DNA of 24,225 nucleotides, taken from an uncultured Prevotella sp. Its GTDB lineage: Bacteria; Bacteroidota; Bacteroidia; Bacteroidales; Bacteroidaceae. The translations under genes were made by a program, and so were the position numbers. Positions 1 through 7,918 of the stretch are shown here, piece after piece. Below the pieces are notes generated by a model. The model saw only the letters and a program-made list of their open reading frames with translations, was not told where the DNA came from and did not search any database. Where the stretch lies: the NCBI GenBank assembly GCA_937895845.1, contig CALBLK010000028.1, positions 1 through 24,225 of the forward strand, in the 5' to 3' direction. Within the stretch, counting starts at the first letter, position 1, and the number at the start of each line of letters is the position of its first letter.

Positions 1-606
1 GCTGAATGCAACGTCACCGAACTTTCGTTCAAGCAGTGCCGGTTCAGCAACTTCGAACGCTCGCTCGTCCGTTCACAAGGTTCGGCCATCATCACCATCG
101 GCACGCTGATTGTAGACGACTGCGTGCTGACCGACATGTCGAATGGCAACGACTACTCTGTGTTCTACTTTGGAACGGGAACGACCAAGGTTGGCAAACT
201 CTCCATCACCAACTCAACTTTCAACACCACACAGCGCAGCTTCATCGAGGCCAGCAAGGCAGACATTCCAAACGGAGTGACAATTGACCACTGCACGCTG
301 TACAACTGTATCGAGAACGGCCGCTACCTTGTCGATGCCAAAGAGAAGAACACGCCTATCAGCCTCAGCAACTCCATCTTCGGAAAGACGCACTCCGAGA
401 CAGCACGCGGCGCCCGCACGGCATCAACCATCACCGTTGAGAACTGCCTGCGAGCCAGCGACTGCATGTTCACCTCAAACGACATCGCCGACTTGGTTCC
501 CGACTCGCGCACCTCGGCCGAGATATTCGCCAATCCCGAAGGCGGCGACTTCACACTGAAAATCTCAGAGCGTCTGGGCGACCCGCGGTGGTACCCCACA
601 GAATAA
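1..606 (+). CDS. C-terminal part of a DUF5123-like right-handed beta-helix protein (5' end outside window)
   Basis: The frame is open from base 1 to the TAA at 604-606, so about 201 residues of a longer protein are seen and no start codon can be assigned. The visible part is rich in short Thr/Ser/Asn beta-strand rungs of the kind that stack in a right-handed parallel beta-helix, for example ITNSTFNTT, VTIDHCTLYNC and LSNSIFGKT. It ends in GDPRWYP, which resembles the end typical of Bacteroidetes DUF5123/DUF4957 proteins. Such proteins are surface lipoproteins or lyase-like beta-helices found in pectin utilisation loci, where they are thought to bind or process pectin. The pectate lyase gene that follows on the same strand fits this. 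No catalytic residue can be identified. The family call is from remembered sequence pattern, so it is moderate. Confidence 0.6.
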   Translation, partial: AECNVTELSFKQCRFSNFERSLVRSQGSAIITIGTLIVDDCVLTDMSNGNDYSVFYFGTGTTKVGKLSITNSTFNTTQRSFIEASKADIPNGVTIDHCTLYNCIENGRYLVDAKEKNTPISLSNSIFGKTHSETARGARTASTITVENCLRASDCMFTSNDIADLVPDSRTSAEIFANPEGGDFTLKISERLGDPRWYPTE

Positions 607-614
607 CCATCCAT

Positions 615-632
615 GGCGTTAGTCCTAACGCC
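615..632. other. Small 8-bp inverted repeat after the DUF5123-like gene
   Basis: GGCGTTAG at 615-622 is repeated inverted as CTAACGCC at 625-632 with only two bases between, so an RNA would form a 7-bp stem with a 4-base loop. It begins 8 bases after the stop codon and lies just before the stronger hairpin at 644-675. It has no T-run of its own. It may be part of a composite 3' end, but no function is shown. Confidence 0.45.
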
Positions 633-643
633 TCCCCTCCATG

Positions 644-675
644 ACAGGGAAGGCCCGAACCTGGGCCTTCCCTGT
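644..675 (+). terminator. Rho-independent-type hairpin between the DUF5123-like gene and the pectate lyase gene
   Basis: ACAGGGAAGGCCC (644-656) pairs perfectly with GGGCCTTCCCTGT (663-675), giving a 13-bp stem with a 6-base loop. It is followed by TTTCTTC, a short T-rich run on the plus strand. It lies 37 bases after the upstream stop codon and 64 bases before the lyase start, so it would end or attenuate transcription between two genes that otherwise look co-directional. No TAnnTTTG promoter box is visible between it and the lyase gene, so partial read-through is plausible. Confidence 0.75.
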
Positions 676-739
676 TTTCTTCACAACACTCTTACCACCA
701 CCATTAGACAGGGGACAAACACCAACGAAACCACATCAA

Positions 740-2830
740 ATGCAACTGAAACAGTATCTCAGCAGAGGCTTGCTGGCACTCGCCGCCACACTCGCAAGCC
801 TTCCGGCCATCTCGGCAGACAGGAAGGAGCTGACACCGGCCTTCCCCGGAGCCGAGGGCTTCGGACGCTATGTCACCGGCGGCCGCGGCGGGGCCGTCTA
901 TCATGTCACCAATCTGAATGACAGCGGAGAAGGCTCGCTGCGCTGGGCCATCGGGCAGAATGGGACACGCACCATTGTGTTTGACATCTCGGGCACCATC
1001 CGCCTCAAGTCGTCCCTGAACATCAAGGGCGGCAACCTGACCATCGCCGGCCAGACCGCGCCCGGCGACGGCATCTGCGTGGCCGACTACCCTGTGAGCA
1101 TCCAAGCCAACAATGTCATCATCCGCTATATGCGTTTCCGCTTAGGCAACAGGCATGTCACCGAGAACGGTGCCGACGGCTGGGACGGCCTGGGGGCCAT
1201 GGACCAGCAGGACATCATTGTCGACCACTGCTCAGTGAGCTGGAGCATCGACGAGTGCCTGTCCGTCTATGGAGTGAAGAACGCCACGGTGCAGTGGTGC
1301 ATCTCGTCACAGAGCCTCCAGGATGCCGGCCACAGCAAGGGCTCCCACGGCTATGGGGGCAACTGGGGCGGCAGCGGCATCACCTATCACCACAATCTGA
1401 TGGCCCACCACGAGAGCCGCATGCCACGGCTCGGCCCGCGCTACACCACCCAGCTTGACGAGCGAATGGACATGCGTAACAATGTGTTCTACAACTGGGC
1501 CGGAAACGGCTGCTATGGCGGCGAGGCCATGAACGTGAACATTGTGAACAACTACTACAAGCCGGGACCGGGCACTGCACAGATTAGCAGCACCAAGCAG
1601 CGGCGCATCGCCGGCATCGGCATCAGGACAACCCAATATGTGACAAACTACACGGCCTACAAGCCTACGGAGCATGTCTGGGGCAAGTTCTATGTCAGCG
1701 GCAACGTCAACTCGAAATTCGCCGATGTGACCGGCGACAACTGGACTTATGGCATCTACAACCAGATTAGCAACAGCAGCAACGACGATCTTTACACCGA
1801 AGTCACCAAGGACACCATCAAGCTGGACAAGCCCATCGGCTTTGTCCGCGTCACAACCCATCCGGCTGGCGAAGCCTACCGGCGCGTGCTGTCATACGCG
1901 GGGTGTTCAAAAGTGCGCGATGCGGTGGACCAACTGATTGTCAGCGACACCCAGAACGGGAAGGCCACCTACACGGGGGCGGGCAACCACCTGGGCATCA
2001 TCGACTCGCAGGAAGACAACAGGCCGTCCGATGCAGCCAGCGACTGGAATGCCTGGCCAACATTGGCCGGCGACACCGCTCCGGCAGACACCGACGGTGA
2101 CGGTATGCCCGACACGTGGGAGATAGCCAACGGACTGAACCCCAACGACGCCACCGACGGCACCGTGGCGGGCGCTGACGGCTATACCAACCTGGAGAAC
2201 TACATGAACAGTCTGGTGGCCGGCATCACCGAGGGACAGACAGCTGGCGGCACAGCCGAGGGAGCCATCCGCTATACTGACGACAAGCCCGCGGCAACCA
2301 CCTACGTCATTTCCAACCAGACCCACAGTGCCGATGTTTCATCCACAGAGTGGGGGTTCAGCGACGGCATCACCGTGAGCAACAACAAGAACAAGGGCTA
2401 TGCCAACAGCAACGAGCTGGTCAAGTTCTCCGCAGCGTCCTACACGGTCAAGCTGCCCGCGGACGTTGCCATCAGCAAGGTTGAGTTCTACGGCCGCAAC
2501 AACTATACCGATGCCGACGCCTACCTGTCAGAATTGAACGGGCAGACTTTCAGCGCAACAGACTATGTGTTTCCGAAGGACAAAAGCATGCAGACGCACA
2601 CCATTTCACTGGCCATGCCGGCCAAAGGCACACTGACCTTCACCGTCAAGGTGAAGCAAATCTGCGCCGCCGTCAAGCTGTACGCCGAATCCTCCACCGG
2701 GATAAGGGGAGCCACGGCAAGCCCCCGGGCCACTCCGCTGGTGTTCACCATTGACGGCCGCCGCGCCAAGGGCGACAAGCCACAGAGCAAGGGCGCCTTC
2801 GTCATCAACGGAAAGAAAGTGGTGCGCTGA
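740..2830 (+). CDS. Secreted pectate lyase, PL1-type beta-helix with calcium-loop linker and C-terminal tail
   Basis: Predicted to cleave polygalacturonate by calcium-dependent beta-elimination outside the inner membrane; 696 residues. The start at 740 is chosen because it gives a clear signal peptide (QLKQYLSRGLLALAATLAS, mature after about residue 26). The earlier in-frame ATG at 641 lies inside the upstream terminator. The lyase domain spans about residues 32-400 and opens with FPGAEGFGRYVTGGRGG, the usual opening of Bacteroidetes pectate lyases. It contains the DGWDGLGAMDQQDIIVDHCS stretch (147-165), with likely calcium-binding acids, and HESRMPRLGPR (224-234), which carries the arginine candidates for the catalytic base. 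An Asp-rich DTDGDGMPD segment near 450 is thrombospondin-3/dockerin-like. A beta-sandwich region follows at about 535-665, and the protein ends with TIDGRR...GAFVINGKKVVR, resembling a type IX-like sorting tail. Substrate preference within pectins is inferred from the family only. Confidence 0.9.
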   Translation: MQLKQYLSRGLLALAATLASLPAISADRKELTPAFPGAEGFGRYVTGGRGGAVYHVTNLNDSGEGSLRWAIGQNGTRTIVFDISGTIRLKSSLNIKGGNLTIAGQTAPGDGICVADYPVSIQANNVIIRYMRFRLGNRHVTENGADGWDGLGAMDQQDIIVDHCSVSWSIDECLSVYGVKNATVQWCISSQSLQDAGHSKGSHGYGGNWGGSGITYHHNLMAHHESRMPRLGPRYTTQLDERMDMRNNVFYNWAGNGCYGGEAMNVNIVNNYYKPGPGTAQISSTKQRRIAGIGIRTTQYVTNYTAYKPTEHVWGKFYVSGNVNSKFADVTGDNWTYGIYNQISNSSNDDLYTEVTKDTIKLDKPIGFVRVTTHPAGEAYRRVLSYAGCSKVRDAVDQLIVSDTQNGKATYTGAGNHLGIIDSQEDNRPSDAASDWNAWPTLAGDTAPADTDGDGMPDTWEIANGLNPNDATDGTVAGADGYTNLENYMNSLVAGITEGQTAGGTAEGAIRYTDDKPAATTYVISNQTHSADVSSTEWGFSDGITVSNNKNKGYANSNELVKFSAASYTVKLPADVAISKVEFYGRNNYTDADAYLSELNGQTFSATDYVFPKDKSMQTHTISLAMPAKGTLTFTVKVKQICAAVKLYAESSTGIRGATASPRATPLVFTIDGRRAKGDKPQSKGAFVINGKKVVR

Positions 2831-2883
2831 GCAGTCCGGCCACATCGCATTGCCGGTTTCGGCCTGGTTGCCGGCCCGGGGTC

Positions 2884-2927
2884 ATGCCAAGGGGGCGTTC
2901 CACAGATGTGGAACGCCCCCTTGGCAT
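2884..2927. terminator. 20-bp perfect stem-loop between convergent pectate lyase and GH57 genes
   Basis: The arm at 2884-2903 (starting ATGCCAAGGGGGCG) is perfectly complementary to 2908-2927, with an AGAT loop. It is centred between two converging stop codons (2830 and 2976), so it can serve as a shared terminator for both strands. Neither side has a proper T-run (TCTAATGC on the plus strand, ACCCCGGG on the minus strand), so it is not a textbook intrinsic terminator. The other bases of the 2831-2975 gap show no gene or promoter. Confidence 0.6.
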
Positions 2928-2975
2928 TCTAATGCAAGCCGGTGTCATGACCGGTTTGGGCTTGATCTACCGGCC

Positions 2976-4370
2976 TCACTTCTCAGGCTCGGCAACCTTT
3001 TCAACCTTTTTGGCAGCAGTCCTGCGGACCGCGGCGGGCTTGGCAACCTTGGCCTTCAGCTTCTCCTCGGCCGCCTGTATCTTTTCCAGCTTGGTCTTGA
3101 GCCGTGTGATTTCCTTGTCTTTCATCTCAATCTCGTCCCCCTGGTTCTTGATGGTGGTGAGCAGGCCGTTCAGCTCCTCATTGTCAATCTCCTCGGGATA
3201 CAGACTGTTCACGCGGTTGATAAAGTCCCCCAGGATGTTCATATAGTTCGTGAACGCGTCAAAGGGGTCGCTGTAAATGCCGCGGTCCAGTCCCACGTTG
3301 GAGGCCTTGGTTGTCATGAAGCGGAAGTTGTTGCTGGCCTGCAGGTAGTCCCAGTCCTGGCACACACGCGGGTCGTTGGCAATGCGCACACGGTCGGCCA
3401 CGCTGTACAGCTTGTTGAACGCCTCGCGCTGCATCGCGTTGCCCAGCCAGCAGCTCACGTCGCGCTCCTCGTCGACCCACGACAGCGTGTCGGGCACATC
3501 AAGGCTTCCCACACTCTTCGTCATCTTGCAGATTTCCGTCGGCGTGGCGAAATTGATGCCCTTGGCCCTGGCACAGGCTGGCAGCGCCTTGATAAAGTCA
3601 AGGATGTTGGACGACAGCGGCTGGGCGATGCCCAGGGCCGACAGTTCCATAAAGATGTTGACAATCTGCTCCTCCTCGGGGAAAGCCGCAATGCGGTTGA
3701 CGTAGTTGTCAGCAAACAGAGGGTAGCCCGGCCAGTCGGTATTGGCAAAGCGCAGCGAAATGTCATCGCTCAGCTCAATGTCACGCAGCAGCAGCTTGAG
3801 GTTGGGGGCGCTGTTGCAGTTGTAGACATAGTGGGGCGACTTCCATCCCAGCACGTGCCTGGCCCCCTCGGTGAGCACGCCCTTGAATCCCATGGCCGCA
3901 ACCTGCGCGCCAATGTCGTCACTGTATATCAGCGAGGAGTTGCGGAACACCGTGGGCTTCCGTCCGAAATACTCCTCCACCTTGACCGCCTGCTTCTTCA
4001 CGTCAATGGCAAACGTCTCCTCGTTGGCCAGCGACGACAGCCCGTGCGAATACGGCTCTGCGAGAAACTCCACGCAGCCCGTTTCATTCAGCTCCTGCAG
4101 CTTCTCAAGCACCTGCGGGGCGTGCACCTCCAGCTGCTCGATGCCCACGCCAGAGAGCGAGAAGGCCACCTTGAAATAGCCGTTGTTCTCCTTGATCATG
4201 CCCAGCAAGGTGTTGAGTGCGGGCATATAGGAACGTGCTGCAATGTCGTTGATGCTGCGCTCGTTCTCATAGTCGTCATAATAATAGTGGTCTGTACCGA
4301 TGTCAAAGAAACGGTAACGCTTGAGATGAATAATCTGGTGTATCTCAAAATATAGGCATATTGTCTTCAT
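2976..4370 (-). CDS. GH57 family alpha-amylase-like protein with C-terminal coiled coil
   Basis: Probable alpha-1,4-glucan-acting glycoside hydrolase, 464 residues, without a signal peptide and so cytoplasmic. The ATG at 4370 is chosen over the in-frame GTG at 4379 because it gives MKTICLYFEIHQIIHL, the usual start of Bacteroidetes homologues; FEIHQ (8-12) corresponds to GH57 conserved region 1. Region 2 is near FLAEPYSHGLSSL (102-114). A glutamate in LTEGARHVLGW (E168) is the likely nucleophile of region 3, assigned by pattern only. From about residue 385 the protein changes to a heptad-rich segment (EIEMKDKEITRLKTKLEKI) and ends in a Lys/Ala-rich tail. It is the last gene of the cluster with the debranching enzyme and glycosyltransferase, which supports a role in glycogen turnover. 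Whether it hydrolyses or transfers glucan chains cannot be told. Confidence 0.9.
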   Translation of the reverse strand: MKTICLYFEIHQIIHLKRYRFFDIGTDHYYYDDYENERSINDIAARSYMPALNTLLGMIKENNGYFKVAFSLSGVGIEQLEVHAPQVLEKLQELNETGCVEFLAEPYSHGLSSLANEETFAIDVKKQAVKVEEYFGRKPTVFRNSSLIYSDDIGAQVAAMGFKGVLTEGARHVLGWKSPHYVYNCNSAPNLKLLLRDIELSDDISLRFANTDWPGYPLFADNYVNRIAAFPEEEQIVNIFMELSALGIAQPLSSNILDFIKALPACARAKGINFATPTEICKMTKSVGSLDVPDTLSWVDEERDVSCWLGNAMQREAFNKLYSVADRVRIANDPRVCQDWDYLQASNNFRFMTTKASNVGLDRGIYSDPFDAFTNYMNILGDFINRVNSLYPEEIDNEELNGLLTTIKNQGDEIEMKDKEITRLKTKLEKIQAAEEKLKAKVAKPAAVRRTAAKKVEKVAEPEK

Positions 4371-4389
4371 AAACAGCACCCCTCTCTTG

Positions 4390-4482
4390 TCCTCCGCTTC
4401 GGGAGGAAGACCGTTGCAGGGGCTCGGGTCTTGTGTGTTACTTGTCGGTTTCTAAGTCTGATAGCCCCTCCCTTTGCGGAGG
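4390..4482. other. Two small hairpins in the GT4-GH57 intergenic gap
   Basis: The 123-base gap between the glycosyltransferase stop and the GH57 start holds two short inverted repeats: TCCTCC (4390-4395) with GGAGGA (4402-4407), and CCTCC (4467-4471) with GGAGG (4478-4482). On the minus-strand message the first would lie about 20 bases before the GH57 start codon, and its GGAGGA could hide a Shine-Dalgarno-like site. No promoter box was seen in the gap, so GH57 is probably read from the upstream promoter. The functional role is speculative. Confidence 0.3.
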
Positions 4483-4493
4483 CGCGGGCAGCG

Positions 4494-5765
4494 TCACTGC
4501 TTCCAGCCGAGTGTCCGCATATAGAGTTCGCGAATCCATGCGCCCACCTTCACCCAGGTAATCTGGTCGACCTCGCGCTTGCCCTCGTCCTGCAGGTAGT
4601 GGAAAAGGCTGTCGTTGGCGCAGATGGAGTAGATGGAGTCGGCCAGCGCATGAATGTCCCAGTAGTCCACCTTGATGCAGTTGTTCAGAATCTCCGCGCA
4701 CCCGCTCTGCTTCGAGATGATGGTCGGCGTGCCGCACTGCATGGCCTCGAGCGGCGAGATGCCGAAAGGCTCGCTCACCGACGGCATCACATAGACATCT
4801 GAATCCTTGAGGCACTCATACACCTCCTTGCCGTGCATGAAGCCGGGGAAATGGAACCGGTCGGCGATGTCGCGCTCGGCGGCCAGGTAAATCATGGCAT
4901 CCATCATGTCGCCCGAGCCGGCCATGCAGAAGCGGACGTTGCGCGTGCGGTGCAGCACCATGTTGGCCGCCTCGACAAAGTATTCCGGTCCTTTCTGCAT
5001 GGTGATGCGCCCGAGGAAGGTCACAATCTTCTCCTTGCCGGTGTGGTCGGGGCGCGGGATGGCTTCATACTCCGGCTTCAGCGGATAGACCGCGTTATGC
5101 ACCGTGAAGCACTTGCGCGGGTCCTGGTGGTACTGGTTGATCACCGTCTGCCTGGTGAGCTCGCTCACACACATGATGCAGTCGGCCCAGTCCATGCCGT
5201 TCTTCTCAATCGCGTAAACCGTGGGGTTCACCTTGCCGCGGCTGCGGTCAAAGTCTGTGGCATGGACATGGATGCACAGGGGCTTTCCGCTCACCTGCTT
5301 GGCATGGATGCCGGCCGGATAGGTGAGCCAGTCGTGTGCATGGATGATGTCAAACTCCTCGGTGCGGGCCACCTGTCCGGCGATAATCGAGTAGTTGTTG
5401 ATTTCCTCGTGGAGGTTGCCCGGATAGCCTCCGGCAAACTCAATGGCCCCGAGGTCGTTGACATTCATATAGCTGAAGTCGGCGTAGATGTGGTCGCGGA
5501 GCTTGAAATAATACTCCGGCGACATCACATGGCCGATGCGGTTCTTCACATAGCCGTAGTCCACATCGCGCCACACGATGGGCACGCAGTTCATGGCCAC
5601 GATACGGGCGGCGCTGGTATCCTCGTCGCCAAAGGGCCGCGGCAGACACAGGACGGTCTCGATGTCACCCTGGGCATGCAGCCCCTGGCTGATGCCATAG
5701 TTGGCCGTAGCCAGTCCGCCATACACATGAGGAGGATACTCCCAACCAAACATTAGTACTTTCAT
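4494..5765 (-). CDS. GT-B glycosyltransferase (GT4-type), probable glycogen synthase-like
   Basis: Predicted cytoplasmic glucosyltransferase of 423 residues that extends alpha-glucan from a nucleotide-sugar donor; donor and acceptor are inferred from the neighbours. The N-terminus MKVLMFGWEYPPHVYGG is the donor/acceptor loop typical of glycogen-synthase-like GT-B enzymes. IIHAHDWLTYPAGIHAK near 140-156 and HVHATDFDRSRG follow in the N-terminal lobe. The C-terminal lobe carries FLGRITMQKGPEYFVEA and the E-x7-E type motif SEPFGISPLEAMQCGTP near 330-346, which binds the donor in GT4 enzymes. The start lies 15 bases after the debranching-enzyme stop, so the two are in one transcript. It lacks the longer lobes of classical GlgA. 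Bacteroides genomes carry the same trio in the same order, as far as I recall. Confidence 0.88.
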   Translation of the reverse strand: MKVLMFGWEYPPHVYGGLATANYGISQGLHAQGDIETVLCLPRPFGDEDTSAARIVAMNCVPIVWRDVDYGYVKNRIGHVMSPEYYFKLRDHIYADFSYMNVNDLGAIEFAGGYPGNLHEEINNYSIIAGQVARTEEFDIIHAHDWLTYPAGIHAKQVSGKPLCIHVHATDFDRSRGKVNPTVYAIEKNGMDWADCIMCVSELTRQTVINQYHQDPRKCFTVHNAVYPLKPEYEAIPRPDHTGKEKIVTFLGRITMQKGPEYFVEAANMVLHRTRNVRFCMAGSGDMMDAMIYLAAERDIADRFHFPGFMHGKEVYECLKDSDVYVMPSVSEPFGISPLEAMQCGTPTIISKQSGCAEILNNCIKVDYWDIHALADSIYSICANDSLFHYLQDEGKREVDQITWVKVGAWIRELYMRTLGWKQ

Positions 5766-5780
5766 CTCTCTGTCCTCCTG

Positions 5781-7730
5781 TTATTTTTGGTAAGTGTATT
5801 TCTCAAGCAGGTTCAGCGTGCGCAGAATCTCGGCCACGTTCATGGCAAACGACAGGCCGCCGCGCCCGCTGAACGGGGGGTTGCCGTCGAAAAGCTCGGA
5901 GATGGTTCCCAGCGCATGGCAGTACATCTCGTCCTCATAGCCCACCATCTGGCGTTCGATAAAGCTGAGGCGCGTGCGGCGGTAGAGCTTCAGGCAGGCC
6001 TCCATATAGAAGCCGCCGAGCCACGGCCAGGCCGTCCCCTGGTGGTAGGCATAGTCGCGCTGGGCCTGCGGTCCCACATACATCGGGTTGTAGCCGCCGC
6101 TCTTCGGCGAGAGCGAGCGGAGGCCCTTGGGCGTGAGCAGCTCACGGGTGCATACATCGAGCACGCCCTTCTTCTGGTCTTGCGAGAGCGGGCTGTAGTC
6201 AAGCGCCACGGCGAAAATCATGTTGGGGCGCACGCTCCAGTCCATCATGCTGCCGTCAACATAGTCGAGCAGATAGCCGTACTCATTGAGGAAGGTGTCC
6301 ACAAAGGCGGCCTTGCACTGCTCGCTCCGGGCCTCGAGGTCGGCCACCTTGCTCTCCTTTCCCTGCCCTTCGAGCATGGAGGCATAGAATTTCAAGGCAT
6401 TATACCACAGCGCGTTAAACTCAACGATGTAGCCGCTGCGCGGCACCACGGGCCTTCCGTTGGCCGTTGAGTTCATCCAGGTGACCGCCTTGTCGCGCCC
6501 GTTGGTGTAAAGGAGGCCGTTCTGGTCAAGGCGCAGGTTGGGGTGGCGGTCATTGACAATATAGTCGATGATGTCGCCAAGCAGGTGTCCGTAAAGTTCG
6601 CGGCACCGCTCCATGTTCACATACTTGGCATACTGCTGGATGGCCCACACGGCCCACAGGGGCACGTCGGGCTGCTCTATCTCCGAGATGCTCACGGTGA
6701 GCGGCTTTCCGCCCATGAACTCGCGCAGCCCCTTGGCGGCCGTTTTCATCACCAGCTCGAAATAGTCCTGCTCGTCAATGGAGAGTGTCAGCCCGGGCAG
6801 CGCGATAAAGGTGTCGCGCGCACGGCACTTGAACCAGGGGTAGCCGGCCAGCAGGTAGCGGTCGCTGCCCTTGTCGCGCTTGTGAAACTGGTGCGCGGCG
6901 TTCACCAGGCAGTGGAAGAAGTTGTCGCGCGGCGCACGCTCTTCCACCTCCTTCTCGAAGAGCGCCTTCAGCCCGGGGGTGCTGGTTGGCGAGGTAGAGG
7001 CGGCAAAGACAATGCTCTCGCCCTTCCTGATGGGCATCTCGAAATAGCCGGGCACATAGAGGTCCTCGTTCGAGGCGTAGCCGCGCTCCTGCTCCTTGGG
7101 ATATTCCACGCCACGGTACCAGTCGGGCTGGAACACAAACTCGTTCTTCTTGCTGAACTGCATATAAAGGTCGGGGTAGCCGGCGTACATGCAAGTCTTG
7201 ACGCCGTTGGTCACAGCATGGTACTCCCTGCTGGCATTGGCATTCTCATGGGTGAACTGGCGCACGCTGCGGAAAGCGAGGAACGGCCGGAAGCGGAGCG
7301 TTGTGGCCGAATGGGCGTCAACCAGCGTGTAGCGAATCAGGATGCGGTCTTCATAGTGCTGGAACACCACTTCCTTCTTGAGCAGCACGCCGCCCACACG
7401 GTAAACCGTGGTGGGCACCTTGTCGCAGTTGAACTCTCGGATGTACTTGTGCCCCATCGGGCTGAACGTGTTGCCCTGGTACTTGTGAAGGCCAAGGTTG
7501 AACTCCGCACCGTGCTGGATCACTGTCACGTCAAGCGACGAGAGCAGCACATGGTTGTCATCGTCAAGCCCAGGCACCGGCACAACCAGCAAACCGTGAT
7601 ACTTCCTGGTGTTGCAGTCCACAATCGTGGAGCACGAGTAGGCGCCGGAACGGTTTGTGCGAAGCAGCTCGCGACTTAACGATTCCTCAAGGTTCGTCAT
7701 CACAGCCCTTTCAAATCGTAAATAACTCAT
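5781..7730 (-). CDS. Glycogen debranching enzyme, amylo-alpha-1,6-glucosidase (GH133-type)
   Basis: Predicted to hydrolyse alpha-1,6 branch glucose in glycogen or related glucans in the cytoplasm; 649 residues, usual for the bacterial family. The start MSYLRFERAV agrees with remembered homologues and precedes LLRTNRSGAYSCSTIVDCNTRKYHGLLV (cited only by its conserved NTRKYHGLL part, about 40-48), the signature of the N-terminal beta domain. The C-terminal (alpha/alpha)6 barrel begins near residue 270. It includes GYPWFKCRARDTFIALPGL near 300, a DVPLWAVWAIQQY segment, and the conserved YHQGTAWPWLGGFY near 562-575. It is the first gene of the minus-strand cluster and is preceded by a good promoter at 7822-7852. 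Its stop is 15 bases before the glycosyltransferase start. In-frame Met11 is an alternative start but would cut into the conserved N-terminus. Confidence 0.93.
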   Translation of the reverse strand: MSYLRFERAVMTNLEESLSRELLRTNRSGAYSCSTIVDCNTRKYHGLLVVPVPGLDDDNHVLLSSLDVTVIQHGAEFNLGLHKYQGNTFSPMGHKYIREFNCDKVPTTVYRVGGVLLKKEVVFQHYEDRILIRYTLVDAHSATTLRFRPFLAFRSVRQFTHENANASREYHAVTNGVKTCMYAGYPDLYMQFSKKNEFVFQPDWYRGVEYPKEQERGYASNEDLYVPGYFEMPIRKGESIVFAASTSPTSTPGLKALFEKEVEERAPRDNFFHCLVNAAHQFHKRDKGSDRYLLAGYPWFKCRARDTFIALPGLTLSIDEQDYFELVMKTAAKGLREFMGGKPLTVSISEIEQPDVPLWAVWAIQQYAKYVNMERCRELYGHLLGDIIDYIVNDRHPNLRLDQNGLLYTNGRDKAVTWMNSTANGRPVVPRSGYIVEFNALWYNALKFYASMLEGQGKESKVADLEARSEQCKAAFVDTFLNEYGYLLDYVDGSMMDWSVRPNMIFAVALDYSPLSQDQKKGVLDVCTRELLTPKGLRSLSPKSGGYNPMYVGPQAQRDYAYHQGTAWPWLGGFYMEACLKLYRRTRLSFIERQMVGYEDEMYCHALGTISELFDGNPPFSGRGGLSFAMNVAEILRTLNLLEKYTYQK

Positions 7731-7780
7731 AGTTCCTATATTAAGGTTTTTAATCTGTCAGTGTCTCAGGTTCGTCATCA
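7690..7780 (-). repeat. 13-bp direct repeat in leader and start of the debranching-enzyme gene, with a six-codon upstream ORF
   Basis: AGGTTCGTCATCA occurs at 7690-7702 inside the gene (codons from Met11) and again at 7768-7780 in its untranslated leader. On the minus strand the leader copy opens a tiny frame, ATG at 7778 to TGA at 7758, coding MTNLRH. The coding copy reads MTNLEE. This may be a small duplication relic, or the short frame may affect translation. There is no direct evidence that it is translated. Confidence 0.4.
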
Positions 7781-7821
7781 GGCTTGAAAGGCTGGCCTTG
7801 CCACACCTTGCAATCTGTTTC

Positions 7822-7852
7822 CAAAGTTAGCAAAATTCGCTTGGCCTACAAA
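7822..7852 (-). promoter_or_regulatory. Bacteroidetes-type promoter of the glycogen cluster
   Basis: Read on the minus strand, TTTG (7852-7849) is followed after exactly 19 bases by TAACTTTG (7829-7822). This matches the Bacteroides -33 TTTG and -7 TAnnTTTG boxes without a mismatch. Transcription would start near 7816, leaving a leader of about 86 bases before the debranching-enzyme ATG at 7730. This is the best-formed promoter in the window. Confidence 0.75.
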
Positions 7853-7894
7853 GGAAATGAGGAATAAATTTCAAAAAGTGCCATTTTTTGCCAC

Positions 7895-7913
7895 CGGCGA
7901 AAACCTTTCGCCG
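7895..7913. promoter_or_regulatory. Perfect 8-bp palindrome in the divergent promoter region, possible operator
   Basis: CGGCGAAA (7895-7902) is mirrored by TTTCGCCG (7906-7913) across ACC. It lies between the start sites of the divergent glycogen cluster and the Crp-like regulator gene, upstream of both promoters. Position and dyad symmetry suit a dimeric regulator site. It could instead be a stem in RNA if either promoter were farther out. Confidence 0.45.
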
Positions 7914-7918
7914 ATGAC

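Noticed and set aside
641..739. Earlier in-frame ATG for the pectate lyase at 641
   Set aside because: It lies within the terminator hairpin region and would put 33 unrelated residues before a clear signal peptide at 740.
2751..4355. 534-codon open frame on the plus strand
   Set aside because: It is the antisense shadow of the GH57 gene plus the end of the lyase gene, with a Val/His/Leu-rich composition typical of reverse frames in GC-rich DNA.
6543..7679. 378-codon plus-strand open frame opposite the debranching enzyme
   Set aside because: It is antisense to conserved GH133 motifs, with shadow-type composition and no recognisable domain.
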